A DNA stretch of 64,000 bases from Allocatelliglobosispora scoriae (GCF_014204945.1 NZ_JACHMN010000002.1:2813001-2877000); one strand, 5' to 3'; shown: positions 1 through 8,873, counted from the stretch's first letter. Numbers and translations are program-made. The notes: generated from the letters alone by a model not told the origin.

Positions 1-1009
1 CGGTGTCGCCGTAATCGACGACGCTCACGCCGTCGGGCGGGGCGAGGGAGGCCGCCACCTCACCGGAGACATAGCTGCGCAGCAGCGATCGCATGCCGGG
101 CAGGTCGAGCGCCTCGGCGATCGTCTCCCGCCCGGCGAGCGCGCCGAGGTAGGCCAGCGCGCTGTGCACGCCGTTGAGCCCGCGCAGCTTGAGGTGCTCC
201 CAGTCGGTGACATCGCTGGTGAAGGTGGCACCGGCGGCGGCCCAGTCGGGGCGTCCGGCGGCGAAGTCGTCCTCGATCACCCATTGGCGGAACGGTTCGG
301 CCGCGACCGCCGCGAGATCCGCCGTACCGAGGATCCGCCGGGCCGAGCTGAGCGTGGCGACGGTGCTCGCCGGCACGATCCGGTCGACCATGCTCGACGG
401 GCAGCTCACCTGCTGCTCGAACCACTCGGCGAGGCTGGACTGCTCGGTCGTCGCGAGTTCGCCGATCAACGCAGCGCGCAGCGCTCGGCCGTTGGCCGGA
501 AGGTTGTCGCAGCTCAGCAGCGTGATCGGGCCCGCGTCCGCAGCGGCGCGGGCGGCGAGACCGGTCAGCAGCAGGCGCAGCAGAGCGGCTCCGGGCCGGT
601 AGGCCTTCTCGGTGACGGTGAGCGAGATGATCCGGACCGCCGGATCGGCGATGAGCGCCGTCACGGCCGCCGGATCCGACGCGGCGTGCGCGGTGCCGGT
701 CAGCGCCGCGACCACCCTCGCCCGCTCGCCGTCGGCACCGCCGAGCGTGACCACGCTGAAGAGGTTGTCCTGCGCCGCGAGCGCGTCGACCACGCTCCGC
801 GAGCTCGGCGCGACCCCGACGGTCCCCCAGTCGCCGCCGCTCGCCGCGATCGCCGCCTCGGTGAAGACCGCCTGGTGCGCGCGGTGAAAGGCACCCACAC
901 CCAGATGGACCATGCCGGTACGCAGGTCCGCCGGGTCGATCGCGGGGCGGCACTCGGACGGCAGGCTCGACAGTGCGGTGCGGTCGAGGCGCAACTGCTT
1001 CACCGCCAT
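1..1009 (-). CDS. Mannitol dehydrogenase-family oxidoreductase, probable fructuronate reductase (partial)
   Basis: Member of the long-chain NAD-dependent polyol dehydrogenase family (mannitol dehydrogenase, UxuB, UxaB). The frame starts at an ATG ending at 1009, overlaps the upstream dehydratase by 10 bp and stays open to the window edge. About 336 of the usual 480-500 residues are visible. The N-terminal half shows the cofactor-domain motif GVGAFHRAHQA. The catalytic signature KLRGLNGVHS begins near residue 274, giving Lys274, Asn279 and His282. Linked to a glucuronate isomerase, the natural role is reduction of D-fructuronate to D-mannonate. The family also contains mannitol and arabinitol dehydrogenases, so the substrate is inferred from neighbours. 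The C-terminus lies outside the window. Confidence 0.85.
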   Translation of the reverse strand, partial: MAVKQLRLDRTALSSLPSECRPAIDPADLRTGMVHLGVGAFHRAHQAVFTEAAIAASGGDWGTVGVAPSSRSVVDALAAQDNLFSVVTLGGADGERARVVAALTGTAHAASDPAAVTALIADPAVRIISLTVTEKAYRPGAALLRLLLTGLAARAAADAGPITLLSCDNLPANGRALRAALIGELATTEQSSLAEWFEQQVSCPSSMVDRIVPASTVATLSSARRILGTADLAAVAAEPFRQWVIEDDFAAGRPDWAAAGATFTSDVTDWEHLKLRGLNGVHSALAYLGALAGRETIAEALDLPGMRSLLRSYVSGEVAASLAPPDGVSVVDYGDT

Positions 1010-2280
1010 GCCGCACCGTCGGGGAAGGAGAACTCCTCGATCGACGCCGCCTTCATCGTCACCGAGTAGCCGGGCTGCTCGGGCAGCCGGTAGCGGCCCT
1101 CGACCACGGTGATCGGGTCCTCGAAGTGCTCGTGCAGGTGGTCGACATACTCCACCATCCGGCCGTCGAGCGACCGGCCCACGCGCAGGAAGTCGAAGAT
1201 CGACAGGTGCTGGACGTACTCGCAGAGGCCGACGCCACCCGCGTGCGGGCAGACCGGTACGCCGAACTTCGCCGCCAGCAGCAGGATCGACAGCACCTCG
1301 TTGACACCGCCGACCCGGCACGCGTCGACCTGGCACACCTGAATCGCGTCGGCCTGCATGAGCTGCTTGAAGATGACCCGGTTGGCGGCGACCTCACCCG
1401 TGGCGACCCGGATCGGGGCGACGGCGCGGGCGATCGCGGCGTGGCCGAGCACGTCGTCGGCGTGGGTCGGCTCCTCGATCCAGTAGGGGTCGACCTCGGC
1501 GAGCACCGCCATGTTGGCGATCGCCTCGTCGACATCCCAGACCTGGTTGGCGTCCATCATCAGCAGCGCGTCGGGACCGATCTCCGCGCGGATCAGCCGG
1601 GCCCGGCGCAGGTCGTCGTCGATCGGGCCGCCGACCTTCATCTTCATCGCCCGCCACCCCTGCGCGTAGGCGGCCCGCGTCAGCTCCCGCACCTGCTCGT
1701 CGGGGTAACCGAGCCAGCCCACCGAGGTCGTGTAGCTCGGGAAACCGTCGCGGCGGAGCAGGGCCAGGCGGTCGGCGTACCCCTCGTCGGGTTCCAGGAT
1801 CTTCAACGCCTCGGCGGGCGTGAGCGCGTCGCCGATGTGATGGAAGTCGATGCTGCGCACCAGCTCCTCGGCCGGCATCTCCGCCAGGAGCTGCCACATC
1901 GGCTTGCCCTCGGCCTTGGCGCGGAGGTCCCAGACGGCGTTGACGATCGCGCCGGTCGCCATGTGGATGACGCCCTTCTCCGGGCCGAGCCACCGCAGCT
2001 GCACGTCGGCGCTGAGCGACCGCCAGAACTCGACCGGCTCCGCGAAGAGCTCCGCGAGCGTGCGGCCCCGCACGTGGTGGCTGAGCGCCTCGATCGCGGC
2101 GCAGGCGATCTCGTTGCCCCGGCCGTTGGTGAAGGTGAAGCCGGTGCCGGTGATGCCCTCGTCGGTGTGCAGCTCCACGTAGGCCGCCGAGTAGTCGCCC
2201 CGGTTGATCGCGTCGGAGCCGTCCCCGGACGCGGCGGTCGGGTAGCGCACGTCGTGGACGCGGACGTCGATGATTTTCAT
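1000..2280 (-). CDS. L-fuconate dehydratase-type enolase-superfamily enzyme
   Basis: Enolase-superfamily acid-sugar dehydratase of 426 residues. These enzymes remove water from a sugar acid to give a 2-keto-3-deoxy acid, using Mg2+. The N-terminal capping domain contains GSDA and SQLRWLGPEKGV-like segments typical of L-fuconate dehydratases. The barrel domain carries the MKMKVG catalytic lysine motif, the metal-ligand series MDAN, WIEEP and TGE, and the catalytic-His segment CPHAGG. The ATG ending at 2280 is chosen because similarity begins at MKIIDVRVHDVRYPT, although the frame is open further upstream. It lies 2 bp after the isomerase gene and overlaps the reductase gene. L-fuconate, L-galactonate or a related acid is the likely substrate. 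Confidence 0.88.
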   Translation of the reverse strand: MKIIDVRVHDVRYPTAASGDGSDAINRGDYSAAYVELHTDEGITGTGFTFTNGRGNEIACAAIEALSHHVRGRTLAELFAEPVEFWRSLSADVQLRWLGPEKGVIHMATGAIVNAVWDLRAKAEGKPMWQLLAEMPAEELVRSIDFHHIGDALTPAEALKILEPDEGYADRLALLRRDGFPSYTTSVGWLGYPDEQVRELTRAAYAQGWRAMKMKVGGPIDDDLRRARLIRAEIGPDALLMMDANQVWDVDEAIANMAVLAEVDPYWIEEPTHADDVLGHAAIARAVAPIRVATGEVAANRVIFKQLMQADAIQVCQVDACRVGGVNEVLSILLLAAKFGVPVCPHAGGVGLCEYVQHLSIFDFLRVGRSLDGRMVEYVDHLHEHFEDPITVVEGRYRLPEQPGYSVTMKAASIEEFSFPDGAAWR

Positions 2281-2282
2281 GG

Positions 2283-3734
2283 TCACCCTACTTTGAAGAT
2301 CTTCTTGGGGAGGTGGTAGGCGAGATCGGCGATCGTCTCGCCGGCCTCGTCCAGGCTGAGCCGGTGCTCGGCGACGAGCCGGGCGAGGAATCCGGCGTCG
2401 ATGCGGCGGGCCACGTCGTGCCGGACGGGGATCGAGCAGTATGCGCGGGTGTCGTCGACGAAGCCGGCCGTGTTGTAGAAGCCCGCCGTCTCGGTGACCG
2501 CCTCCCGCCAGCGGCGCAGCGCCTCCGGAGCATCGAGGAACCACCACGGCGCGCCGACGAAGACCGACGGGTAGCCACCCGCCAGCGGCGCCAGCTCCCG
2601 GCTGAAGTTCTGCTCGTCGAGCGTGTAGACGACCATCCGGAACCGGGGATCATGCCCGAACTCGTCGAGCAGCGGCCGCAGCGCCCTCGTGTACTCCGTC
2701 GCCTCCGGGATGTCGCCGCCGACGTCCCGGCCGTGGGTGCTGTGCAGCCACGTGTTGTGGTTGCGGACCGCGCCGGGGTGCAGCTGCATCACCAGGCCGT
2801 CCTCGGTGGACATCCGGGCGAACTCCACGAGCATGTGGCCCCGGAACGCCTCGGCCTCGGCCGCGGTCACCGCCTCGCCGCGCAAACCCCGGGTGAAGAT
2901 CGACGCGGCGTCGTCGACGCTCGCCGCCCGGGCCGTCGGGTGGCCGTGGTCGGAGCTGGTCGCGCCCGCGGCGATGAAGTCGAGCCGGCGCAGCCGCAGC
3001 GCGTCGAGGAACCCCGACAGGGTGTCCGTGTCGCAGCCGGTCATCGCGCCGAGCGCGCGCACCCGGTCGGGCCAGCCGGCCCACTCCAGGTCGACCATGT
3101 CGTCCGGCCGGAACGTGGTGATCACCCGGCCGCCCGGACCGCCCCAGCCGTCGGCGGCGAGCTTCGCGTGCCTGGTCAGCGGGTCGAGCGCCGACTCGGT
3201 CGTGGCGAGCACCTCGAGGTTGAACCGGGCGAACAGCGCCCGGGGCCGGAACTCCGGCTCGGCGAGGCGGGCGCTGAGCGCGTCGTAGATCTCGTCGGCG
3301 GTCTCCGGACGCAGCGGCGTGTGCACGTCGAAGACGCCGGTGAAGGTCCGCTCCAGCCATAGCTTCGACGGCGTGCCGCGGAAGAGGTGCCAGTGCGAGG
3401 CGAGGGTACGCCAGATCACCCGGGGGTCGGACTGCACCGGGCCGCCGTCGACGCGGGGTACGCCGAGCGCGTCCGGGCTGATCCCCTGGCTCAGCAGCAT
3501 CCGGGTCACGTAGTGGTCGGGCACGACGAAGAGCCGCGCCGGATCACCGAAGGGTTCGTCGTCGGCGAGGATGCCCGGGTCGATGTGCCCGTGCGGGCTG
3601 ATCAGGGGCAGGTCGCGAGCGTGACCGTAGAGCTCGCGGGCGATCTCGCGCACCCTCGGCTCGACCGGCAGCAGCACATCGTCGTCACTGCCGCCGGCTG
3701 TCTCCTGCCGAGGTGACCGCACGTCAATCGTCAT
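2283..3734 (-). CDS. uxaC: Glucuronate isomerase (uronate isomerase)
   Basis: Converts D-glucuronate to D-fructuronate, or galacturonate to tagaturonate; cytoplasmic amidohydrolase-superfamily barrel. The roughly 483-residue protein shows the metal-binding ISPHGHID near its N-terminus, the conserved WHLFRGTPSKLWL and LHPGAVRNHN segments, and the terminal DIAYHLPKKIF-like tail typical of UxaC. I prefer the ATG ending at 3734, which has GGGAG about 8 nt upstream; an in-frame ATG at 3749 would overlap the upstream gene. It follows the oxidoreductase stop by 2 bp and precedes the dehydratase by 2 bp, so it sits mid-operon. With the downstream reductase it gives the first two steps of the Ashwell uronate pathway. 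Confidence 0.93.
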   Translation of the reverse strand: MTIDVRSPRQETAGGSDDDVLLPVEPRVREIARELYGHARDLPLISPHGHIDPGILADDEPFGDPARLFVVPDHYVTRMLLSQGISPDALGVPRVDGGPVQSDPRVIWRTLASHWHLFRGTPSKLWLERTFTGVFDVHTPLRPETADEIYDALSARLAEPEFRPRALFARFNLEVLATTESALDPLTRHAKLAADGWGGPGGRVITTFRPDDMVDLEWAGWPDRVRALGAMTGCDTDTLSGFLDALRLRRLDFIAAGATSSDHGHPTARAASVDDAASIFTRGLRGEAVTAAEAEAFRGHMLVEFARMSTEDGLVMQLHPGAVRNHNTWLHSTHGRDVGGDIPEATEYTRALRPLLDEFGHDPRFRMVVYTLDEQNFSRELAPLAGGYPSVFVGAPWWFLDAPEALRRWREAVTETAGFYNTAGFVDDTRAYCSIPVRHDVARRIDAGFLARLVAEHRLSLDEAGETIADLAYHLPKKIFKVG

Positions 3735-3736
3735 CG

Positions 3737-5050
3737 TCAACGCTCCCATTCAGCGAGGTCCAGTAGTTCGCGCACCGGCACCATCCGGCCGGTCGCGATC
3801 GACTCGTTGGCCGCGAGCCCGGTCAGCAGCGAGCGCGCGCCATCGAGCACCGTCGCGGACCTGGCCAGCGGGTCGGCGTGCCCGCCGAAGAGCACCCCGG
3901 TCATCCGGATGTCGGCGCCGCCGTGACCTTCGCGGTCATAGGCGGGCACGACCACCTCCGTCGGCTGCTGCCAGAAGCGGCGCAGCCGGAGCGAGACACC
4001 GCCGGACTCGGCAGCCGCCTCGACGCCGTGCAGCGCGGCGGTGTGGCCCTTGACCGCGCCCGCCACCCCCGGCGCGACGTGATCGGACTCGACGACATCG
4101 AGCTCCAGGCGGCCCAGGCTGCCGTTGACGGCGACCCGATAGCCCTCCCAGGGCGCGAAGGCGGTGAGGTGGTAGGACATCGTGGCGCCGGACGCGTACC
4201 GGGCCAGCACCGCCATGTCGTCCTCGATCGTCACGCCGGGCGCGAAGACGTTGACGTCGCGGTGGTAGCCGTCGTGCTCCTCGGCGTCGAGGTAGAGCTC
4301 GGCGAGGGCCGGGTTGTCCTTGAGGTGCAGGGCGAAGGGGTCGCCGACCGCATCGGGCGCGCCGTGGGCCCGGGCGTAATCGCGGGCGAAACCGTGGCGC
4401 GCGCCGGAATCGCCGTAGAAGAACAACCGGCCCTCGGCGGTGACCCGCTCGGGAGTGCTCCCCAGCCACCAGTTGACCAGGTCGAAGTGGTGGGTCGCCT
4501 TGTGCACCAGCAGCCCGCCGGAGCTCGCCTTGTCGCGGTGCCAGCGCCGGAAGTAGTCCGCACCGTGCCGCACGTCGAGCAGCCACTCGAAGTGCACCGA
4601 CGAGACCTCGCCGATCGCACCGCTCGCCAGCAACTCCCGGACCTGTTCGTGCACGGGGTGGAAGCGGTAGTTGAAGGCGACGGTCACGTCACCCCCGGTC
4701 CGCCGGGCCGCGTCGAGGATCCGGCGGCATTTCGCCGCATCCGTGGTCATCGGCTTCTCCGTCACCACGGCACAGCCGGCTTCGAGACCGCCGACGATGA
4801 ACGCGTCGTGGGTGGCGTCGACGGTGCAGACGATGAGGGTGTCGACCCGCTCCTTCGCCAGCATCACGTCCAGCTGGTCGGGGTGGTATTCGGCGGCCCT
4901 CGGTGCTCCGTCGGCGAGCAGGCGGCGCTGCTGCGCGGCGACCCGGGCCGGGTTGATGTCGGCCAGCGCCACCAGCTCGCCGTATGCGTGCAGCGAACGG
5001 GCGAACATCTGGGCGCGGGCACCCGTGCCGACGATCGCGTACCTGGTCAA
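3737..5050 (-). CDS. Gfo/Idh/MocA-family NAD(P)-dependent oxidoreductase
   Basis: About 437 residues. The N-terminal Rossmann fold begins YAIVGTGARAQMFARS, and the conserved EKPM tetrad supplies the catalytic lysine region near residue 100. The C-terminal half has the alpha/beta domain with HKATHHFDLVNWW, a typical Gfo/Idh/MocA active-site stretch. The family oxidises or epimerises sugars, inositols and sugar acids. As first gene of the leftward catabolic operon it probably handles the imported sugar or its acid. Start: a TTG ending at 5050 with GGGGAG 6 nt upstream fits the fold boundary. The open frame upstream to 5146 runs through an operator-like palindrome, so the longer form is unlikely. 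Confidence 0.85.
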   Translation of the reverse strand: MTRYAIVGTGARAQMFARSLHAYGELVALADINPARVAAQQRRLLADGAPRAAEYHPDQLDVMLAKERVDTLIVCTVDATHDAFIVGGLEAGCAVVTEKPMTTDAAKCRRILDAARRTGGDVTVAFNYRFHPVHEQVRELLASGAIGEVSSVHFEWLLDVRHGADYFRRWHRDKASSGGLLVHKATHHFDLVNWWLGSTPERVTAEGRLFFYGDSGARHGFARDYARAHGAPDAVGDPFALHLKDNPALAELYLDAEEHDGYHRDVNVFAPGVTIEDDMAVLARYASGATMSYHLTAFAPWEGYRVAVNGSLGRLELDVVESDHVAPGVAGAVKGHTAALHGVEAAAESGGVSLRLRRFWQQPTEVVVPAYDREGHGGADIRMTGVLFGGHADPLARSATVLDGARSLLTGLAANESIATGRMVPVRELLDLAEWER

Positions 5051-5067
5051 CTTGTGCTCCCCACGGA

Positions 5068-5083
5068 CTACAAACGTTTGCAG
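5068..5083. promoter_or_regulatory. LacI-family operator upstream of the leftward catabolic operon
   Basis: The core CAAACGTTTG (5071-5080) is a perfect 10-bp palindrome. Flanks CTA/CAG extend it to 16 bp with one mismatched pair. The central CG dyad and AAACGTTT core are typical of LacI/GalR regulators. It lies 18 bp upstream of the oxidoreductase start, where a bound repressor would block transcription of the leftward operon. The LacI gene is adjacent. Confidence 0.75.
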
Positions 5084-5218
5084 TAGAACTAACCATCGTG
5101 CATCGATTGCGTCAATGCCGGAAACAAAAGTGTCGGTTATTTCCATATTCGTCCTGCTGGATAAACACTCAGGACCCCGTTTCGAAGCACTGTCGAAATA
5201 ACATCCGTTGACATCGGA

Positions 5219-5230
5219 GCAACCGTTTGC
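5219..5230. promoter_or_regulatory. Second LacI-type operator half-palindrome
   Basis: GCAACCGTTTGC is a 12-bp palindrome with one mismatched pair and resembles the CAAACGTTTG core at 5071. It lies about 85 bp upstream of the LacI-family gene, between the two divergent halves of the locus. It could serve for autoregulation or for control of the rightward transporter transcript. Confidence 0.55.
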
Positions 5231-5314
5231 ATTAATGGGTCACTACGTGATGGCCGCCACTGTTGCTGCCAAACCTGGGCCGCAAGGCCTTCCACCAGCA
5301 AGAAGGAGCGCCAC

Positions 5315-6349
5315 GTGCCGGTCACCATCCGCGACGTCGCCCGTGTCACCGGCGTGCATGTGTCGACGGTGTCGCGTACGTTCAGCGCGCCGCACCAGGT
5401 GAACGCAGAGACGCGGCATCGAGTGCTGGCCGCGGCCGAGGAGCTGGGCTACCGGCCCAACCGGGCGGCACGGGCGCTCATCACCGGCCGGACGCACAAC
5501 ATCGGCCTGATCGTCGCCGACATCGCCAACCCGTTCTTCCCGCCGCTGATCAAGGCGGCGGAGAGCCACGCCCGAGGTCGGGACTACCACGTCTTCGTGG
5601 CGGACACGAACGAGGACGCGAGCGTCGAGGAGGAGCTCGTCCTGGCGCTGGCGAAGCAGGTCGACGGGATCCTGCTCTGCAGCCCGCGGATGAGCAACGC
5701 CCAGATCGAGAAGTTGTCCCGCGATGTGCCACTCGTGATCGTCAACCGCCCGGTGCCGGGCCTGCCGGCCGTGGTGATGGACGTCGGACAGGGCGCGCGG
5801 CTCGCGGTCGAGCACCTCGTCGCCCTCGGCCACCACGACATCGCCCTGCTCGGCGGCCCGCGCGGCTCCTGGACCAACCGGGAGATCCGCAAGTCGGCGA
5901 CGCTCGCGGCCCGCTCCCTCGGCGCGGAGCTCACCATCTTCGGGCCCAACCCGCCCACCGAGGACGGCGGTGCCGCTCAGCTCGACGCGGTGCTGCAGGC
6001 CGGTGTGACCGCGGTGCTCGCCTACAACGACCTGATGGCGGTGGGCCTCATCGACGCCCTCGACCATCACGGGGTCAAGGTTCCCGACCAGATCAGCATC
6101 GTCGGCATCGACGACACGGCGCTGAGCAGGCGGACCAGACCCACCCTGACGACGGTGGCCACCCCTACGGCGGCTGCCGGCCGAGCGGCTGTCGACATGC
6201 TGCTTCAGCATGGCGACGACCGTCGCACCACCGCACTGGTAACGCTTCAGACCGAATTGGTCATCCGCGACTCGTCAGGCCCGGGCCCGCATAGCCCTGC
6301 GGGCCCGGGAGGGCGGCTGCAACCGCCACACGACGGTGTCGCGTCCTGA
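5315..6349 (+). CDS. LacI/GalR-family transcriptional regulator
   Basis: 344 residues. The N-terminal helix-turn-helix reads TIRDVARVTGVHVSTVSRTF, followed by a hinge helix region ELGYRPNRAARAL. A periplasmic-binding-protein-like effector domain follows (NIGLIVADIANPFFPPL, then GIDDTALSRRTRPTLTTV). GTG start at 5315 with AGAAGGAG 6 nt upstream. It sits between the catabolic and transport halves of a sugar-acid locus, so it most likely represses both until a pathway sugar or intermediate binds. The last 25 or so residues are Pro/Gly-rich, beyond the usual family end, and their codons form a strong hairpin (6280-6309). Confidence 0.93.
   Translation: MPVTIRDVARVTGVHVSTVSRTFSAPHQVNAETRHRVLAAAEELGYRPNRAARALITGRTHNIGLIVADIANPFFPPLIKAAESHARGRDYHVFVADTNEDASVEEELVLALAKQVDGILLCSPRMSNAQIEKLSRDVPLVIVNRPVPGLPAVVMDVGQGARLAVEHLVALGHHDIALLGGPRGSWTNREIRKSATLAARSLGAELTIFGPNPPTEDGGAAQLDAVLQAGVTAVLAYNDLMAVGLIDALDHHGVKVPDQISIVGIDDTALSRRTRPTLTTVATPTAAAGRAAVDMLLQHGDDRRTTALVTLQTELVIRDSSGPGPHSPAGPGGRLQPPHDGVAS
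6280..6309 (+). repeat. 12-bp perfect hairpin inside the lacI 3' end
   Basis: CCCGGGCCCGCA (6280-6291) pairs perfectly with TGCGGGCCCGGG (6298-6309) across a 6-nt loop. It lies inside the coding region, about 38 bp before the stop codon. No U-tract follows. It may dampen read-through from the regulator into the transporter genes or mark an RNA processing site. Confidence 0.6.
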
Positions 6350-6369
6350 GAGAGCAAGGAGTAGGAGCC

Positions 6370-7743
6370 ATGCACCCTGCGACACCTGCGCCGGCCCATG
6401 AGCCGTCGCAGCACAACGTTATCTTGTCCGGCGGCTCGACCGGCTGGAACCGTCGTCAGCTGCTTCGTACCGCTGTCGGCATGGCGGTGGCCCTCCCGGC
6501 CGCCGGCCTGCTCGCCGCGTGCGGCGACGATGAGCCCGCCGCCGGTGCGGAGTACCCGACCGGCCCGGTCACCCTGACGTTCTACTGGTGGGGCGGTGAG
6601 GCACGCGCCAAGCTCACCGACGACGCGCTCAACCTCTACACCAAGGCGCACCCGAACGTCACGATCACCCGTACCTGGCAGGCCTTCACCGGGTATTACG
6701 ACAAGCTCGCCACGATCTCCGCAGGCGGCAACGCACCCGACATCTTCCAGATCGACGACAACGGCCTGGCGGAGTACGCCAGCCGCAACGTCACCCTGGA
6801 CCTGAGCCCCTACACGAAGTCGGGTGCGATCGACGTCTCCAAGCACCCGAAGAGCCTGACCGAGTACGGCCAGCTCAAGGGCAAGCAGGTCGCGATCGCC
6901 ACCGGCGAGAACACCCCGGCGATCATCTACGACAAGACCATCCTCACCGAGCTGGGTCTCGCCCTGCCGAAGGTCGGCATGACCTACGAGGAGATCATCA
7001 CCTGGGGTGCCGAGGTGAGCGCCAAGAAGCCCGGCTACTGGGGTCTGATGGACCCGAGCTCCGACTACAAGGCGCTGTGGCTGTGGCTGCGTGCCCAGGG
7101 CAAGGAGTTCTACAGCGACAACAAGATCGCCTTCTCCGAGGCGGACCTGATCGCCTGGTTCCAGCTCTGGGTCGACGCCCGCGCCAAGAACGCGGTGCCG
7201 CCGGCCGACGTCGTGCACGAGGCGGTCACCGGCAGCGTCGCGACCCAGCTCGTCGTCACGAAGAAGGCAGCCGTCTCCTTCATGTGGTCCAACCAGCTCT
7301 CCGAGATGCAGAAGGCCACCAAGAACGACCTCGCGATGACCGCCTACCCCGGCGACCCCAAGGGCCAGTGGGCCCGGGCGTCGACCTACTGGGCGGCGTC
7401 GCGGACCACGAAGAACGCCGTCGTCGTCGCCGATCTGATCAACTTCCTGGTCAACAACGTCGAGGCCGGCAAGGTCCAGGGCGTCGACCGCGGTCTGCCG
7501 AGCAACCTCGATGTCCGCACCGCCGTCTCCGACTCGCTGACCGACCAGAAGATGAAGGACACCGTCGCCTTCGAGAACGAGATCACTCCGAAGTTCGGGC
7601 CGGCTCCGGCTCCGCCGCCCAAGGGACACAGCGGGCTGCGCAACACGCTGCGCGACATCGCCGAGACCGTCACCTACGGCAAGGCGACGCCGGAAGCCGC
7701 TGCGAAGCAGTTCTTCACGCAGGCAGCAGCGGCACTCGCCTGA
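6370..7743 (+). CDS. Sugar ABC transporter substrate-binding lipoprotein (Tat-exported)
   Basis: 457 residues, family 1 extracellular solute-binding protein (MalE/UgpB type). The N-terminus has a twin-arginine motif (NRRQLLRTA) and a lipobox LLAAC with Cys51, so it is predicted to be Tat-exported and lipid-anchored. Mature-domain hallmarks are VTLTFYWWGGE near the start and APDIFQIDD in the first lobe. ATG at 6370 with AGGAG upstream, 20 bp after the LacI gene. It captures a sugar or sugar-acid oligomer and delivers it to the two downstream permeases. The ligand cannot be read from sequence; the flanking uronate/fuconate enzymes suggest a uronic or aldonic acid. Confidence 0.93.
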   Translation: MHPATPAPAHEPSQHNVILSGGSTGWNRRQLLRTAVGMAVALPAAGLLAACGDDEPAAGAEYPTGPVTLTFYWWGGEARAKLTDDALNLYTKAHPNVTITRTWQAFTGYYDKLATISAGGNAPDIFQIDDNGLAEYASRNVTLDLSPYTKSGAIDVSKHPKSLTEYGQLKGKQVAIATGENTPAIIYDKTILTELGLALPKVGMTYEEIITWGAEVSAKKPGYWGLMDPSSDYKALWLWLRAQGKEFYSDNKIAFSEADLIAWFQLWVDARAKNAVPPADVVHEAVTGSVATQLVVTKKAAVSFMWSNQLSEMQKATKNDLAMTAYPGDPKGQWARASTYWAASRTTKNAVVVADLINFLVNNVEAGKVQGVDRGLPSNLDVRTAVSDSLTDQKMKDTVAFENEITPKFGPAPAPPPKGHSGLRNTLRDIAETVTYGKATPEAAAKQFFTQAAAALA

Positions 7744-7796
7744 CCTGGGTGACCCGGGGCTCGCATGGCGTACCAACGTCGAGCCCTTGATTGTGA

Positions 7797-7832
7797 CCGG
7801 CAGCCGCGCGGCGTGAGTCGCGCGGCTGCCGG
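7797..7832 (+). repeat. 14-bp GC-rich hairpin between binding-protein and permease genes
   Basis: Arms 7797-7810 and 7819-7832 (CCGGCAGCCGCGCG and its complement) are perfect, with an 8-nt loop. No T-tract follows. Such hairpins between a binding-protein gene and its permease genes commonly protect the upstream mRNA from 3' decay, giving more binding protein than permease. The gap (7744-7877) is the largest within this transport operon. Confidence 0.7.
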
Positions 7833-7877
7833 ACCCCTGACTCGATCTCGTGACTCGTTCTCGGAAGGAGACCGCCC

Positions 7878-8873
7878 GTGGCGATCAGCAACGTCATCTC
7901 CGAGCCGGCCTCCCCTGCGGCCACGCCGACGCGTGGCTCACCGCCCTCCCCCAAACGCCGAGCCGGGCAGAGCCCCGGGCGGCGGCAGGAGGGCCGGGCC
8001 GGCCTGTTGTTCCTCTCGCCCTGGCTACTGGGGCTGATCGGGATCACCGCGTTCCCGATGCTCTTCTCGCTCTTTCTCAGCTTCACCAACTACGACGTCC
8101 TGAGCAGCTGGGAATTCCTCGAGTTCGTCGGCTTCGACAACTACCGGAAGATCTTCACCACCGACCCGATCTTCTGGAAGTCGGTCCGGGTCACCCTCAC
8201 CTTCGGGCTGATCGCGGTGCCGCTCAAGCTCGCCGCGTCGCTCGGGGTGGCGCTGCTGCTCAACAAGGCCCGCCGCGGCGTCGGCCTCTACCGGAGCATG
8301 TTCTACCTGCCGTCACTGCTCGGCGGCTCGGTGGCGCTGGCGCTGGTGTGGCTGGCGATGTTCAACGGCGACGGCGCCTTCAACGACTTCCTCGCGCTCT
8401 TCGGCATCGAGGGCAAGTCCTGGATCAACGAACCGGACTGGGCGCTCGCGACCCTCATCGTGCTCTCCGTCTGGCAGTTCGGCGCACCGATGGTGATCTT
8501 CCTGGCCGGTCTGAAGCAGGTCCCGACCGAGCTCTACGAGGCGGCCTCGGTCGACGGCGCCAGCAAGCTTCGCCAGTTCTTCCACGTCACACTGCCGATG
8601 CTGTCCCCGGTGATCTTCTTCAACCTGGTTCTGGAGACGATCCACGGCTTCCAGGGCTTCACCGCGGCCTTCGTCATCAGCAACGGCACGGGCGGCCCCG
8701 TCTATGCCACGAAGCTCTACACCCTGCTCATCTACGACAAGGGCTTCACCGATTTCCAAATGGGGTACGCCTCCGCGCTCGCCTGGATCTTCCTGGCCGT
8801 CATCGGCCTGATCACGGTGGTCTTTTTCAGCACCGGACGGTTCTGGGTGCACTACTCGGACGGAGAGAAGTGA
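7878..8873 (+). CDS. Sugar ABC transporter permease (MalF/UgpA type)
   Basis: 331 residues with six predicted membrane segments after a basic, Pro-rich cytoplasmic N-tail of about 35 residues. The EAA loop that contacts the ATPase is visible as ELYEAASVDGASKLRQFFHV, about 85 residues before the conserved C-terminal end. GTG start at 7878 with AAGGAG 7 nt upstream. It forms the heteromeric channel with the next gene, whose ATG overlaps this stop by 1 nt (TGATG). No ATPase gene is nearby; actinobacterial carbohydrate importers of this class often share an MsiK-type ATPase encoded elsewhere. Confidence 0.94.
   Translation: MAISNVISEPASPAATPTRGSPPSPKRRAGQSPGRRQEGRAGLLFLSPWLLGLIGITAFPMLFSLFLSFTNYDVLSSWEFLEFVGFDNYRKIFTTDPIFWKSVRVTLTFGLIAVPLKLAASLGVALLLNKARRGVGLYRSMFYLPSLLGGSVALALVWLAMFNGDGAFNDFLALFGIEGKSWINEPDWALATLIVLSVWQFGAPMVIFLAGLKQVPTELYEAASVDGASKLRQFFHVTLPMLSPVIFFNLVLETIHGFQGFTAAFVISNGTGGPVYATKLYTLLIYDKGFTDFQMGYASALAWIFLAVIGLITVVFFSTGRFWVHYSDGEK

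Noticed and set aside
60-1016. 318-residue open frame on the minus strand at the left edge
   Set aside because: Arg/Gly-rich shadow. The frame starting at 1009 gives the mannitol dehydrogenase family motifs and runs open to the edge.
1394-1993. 199-residue frame inside the fuconate dehydratase-type gene
   Set aside because: Same-strand alternative frame with Arg/Gly/Asp bias, no domain and no ribosome-binding site.
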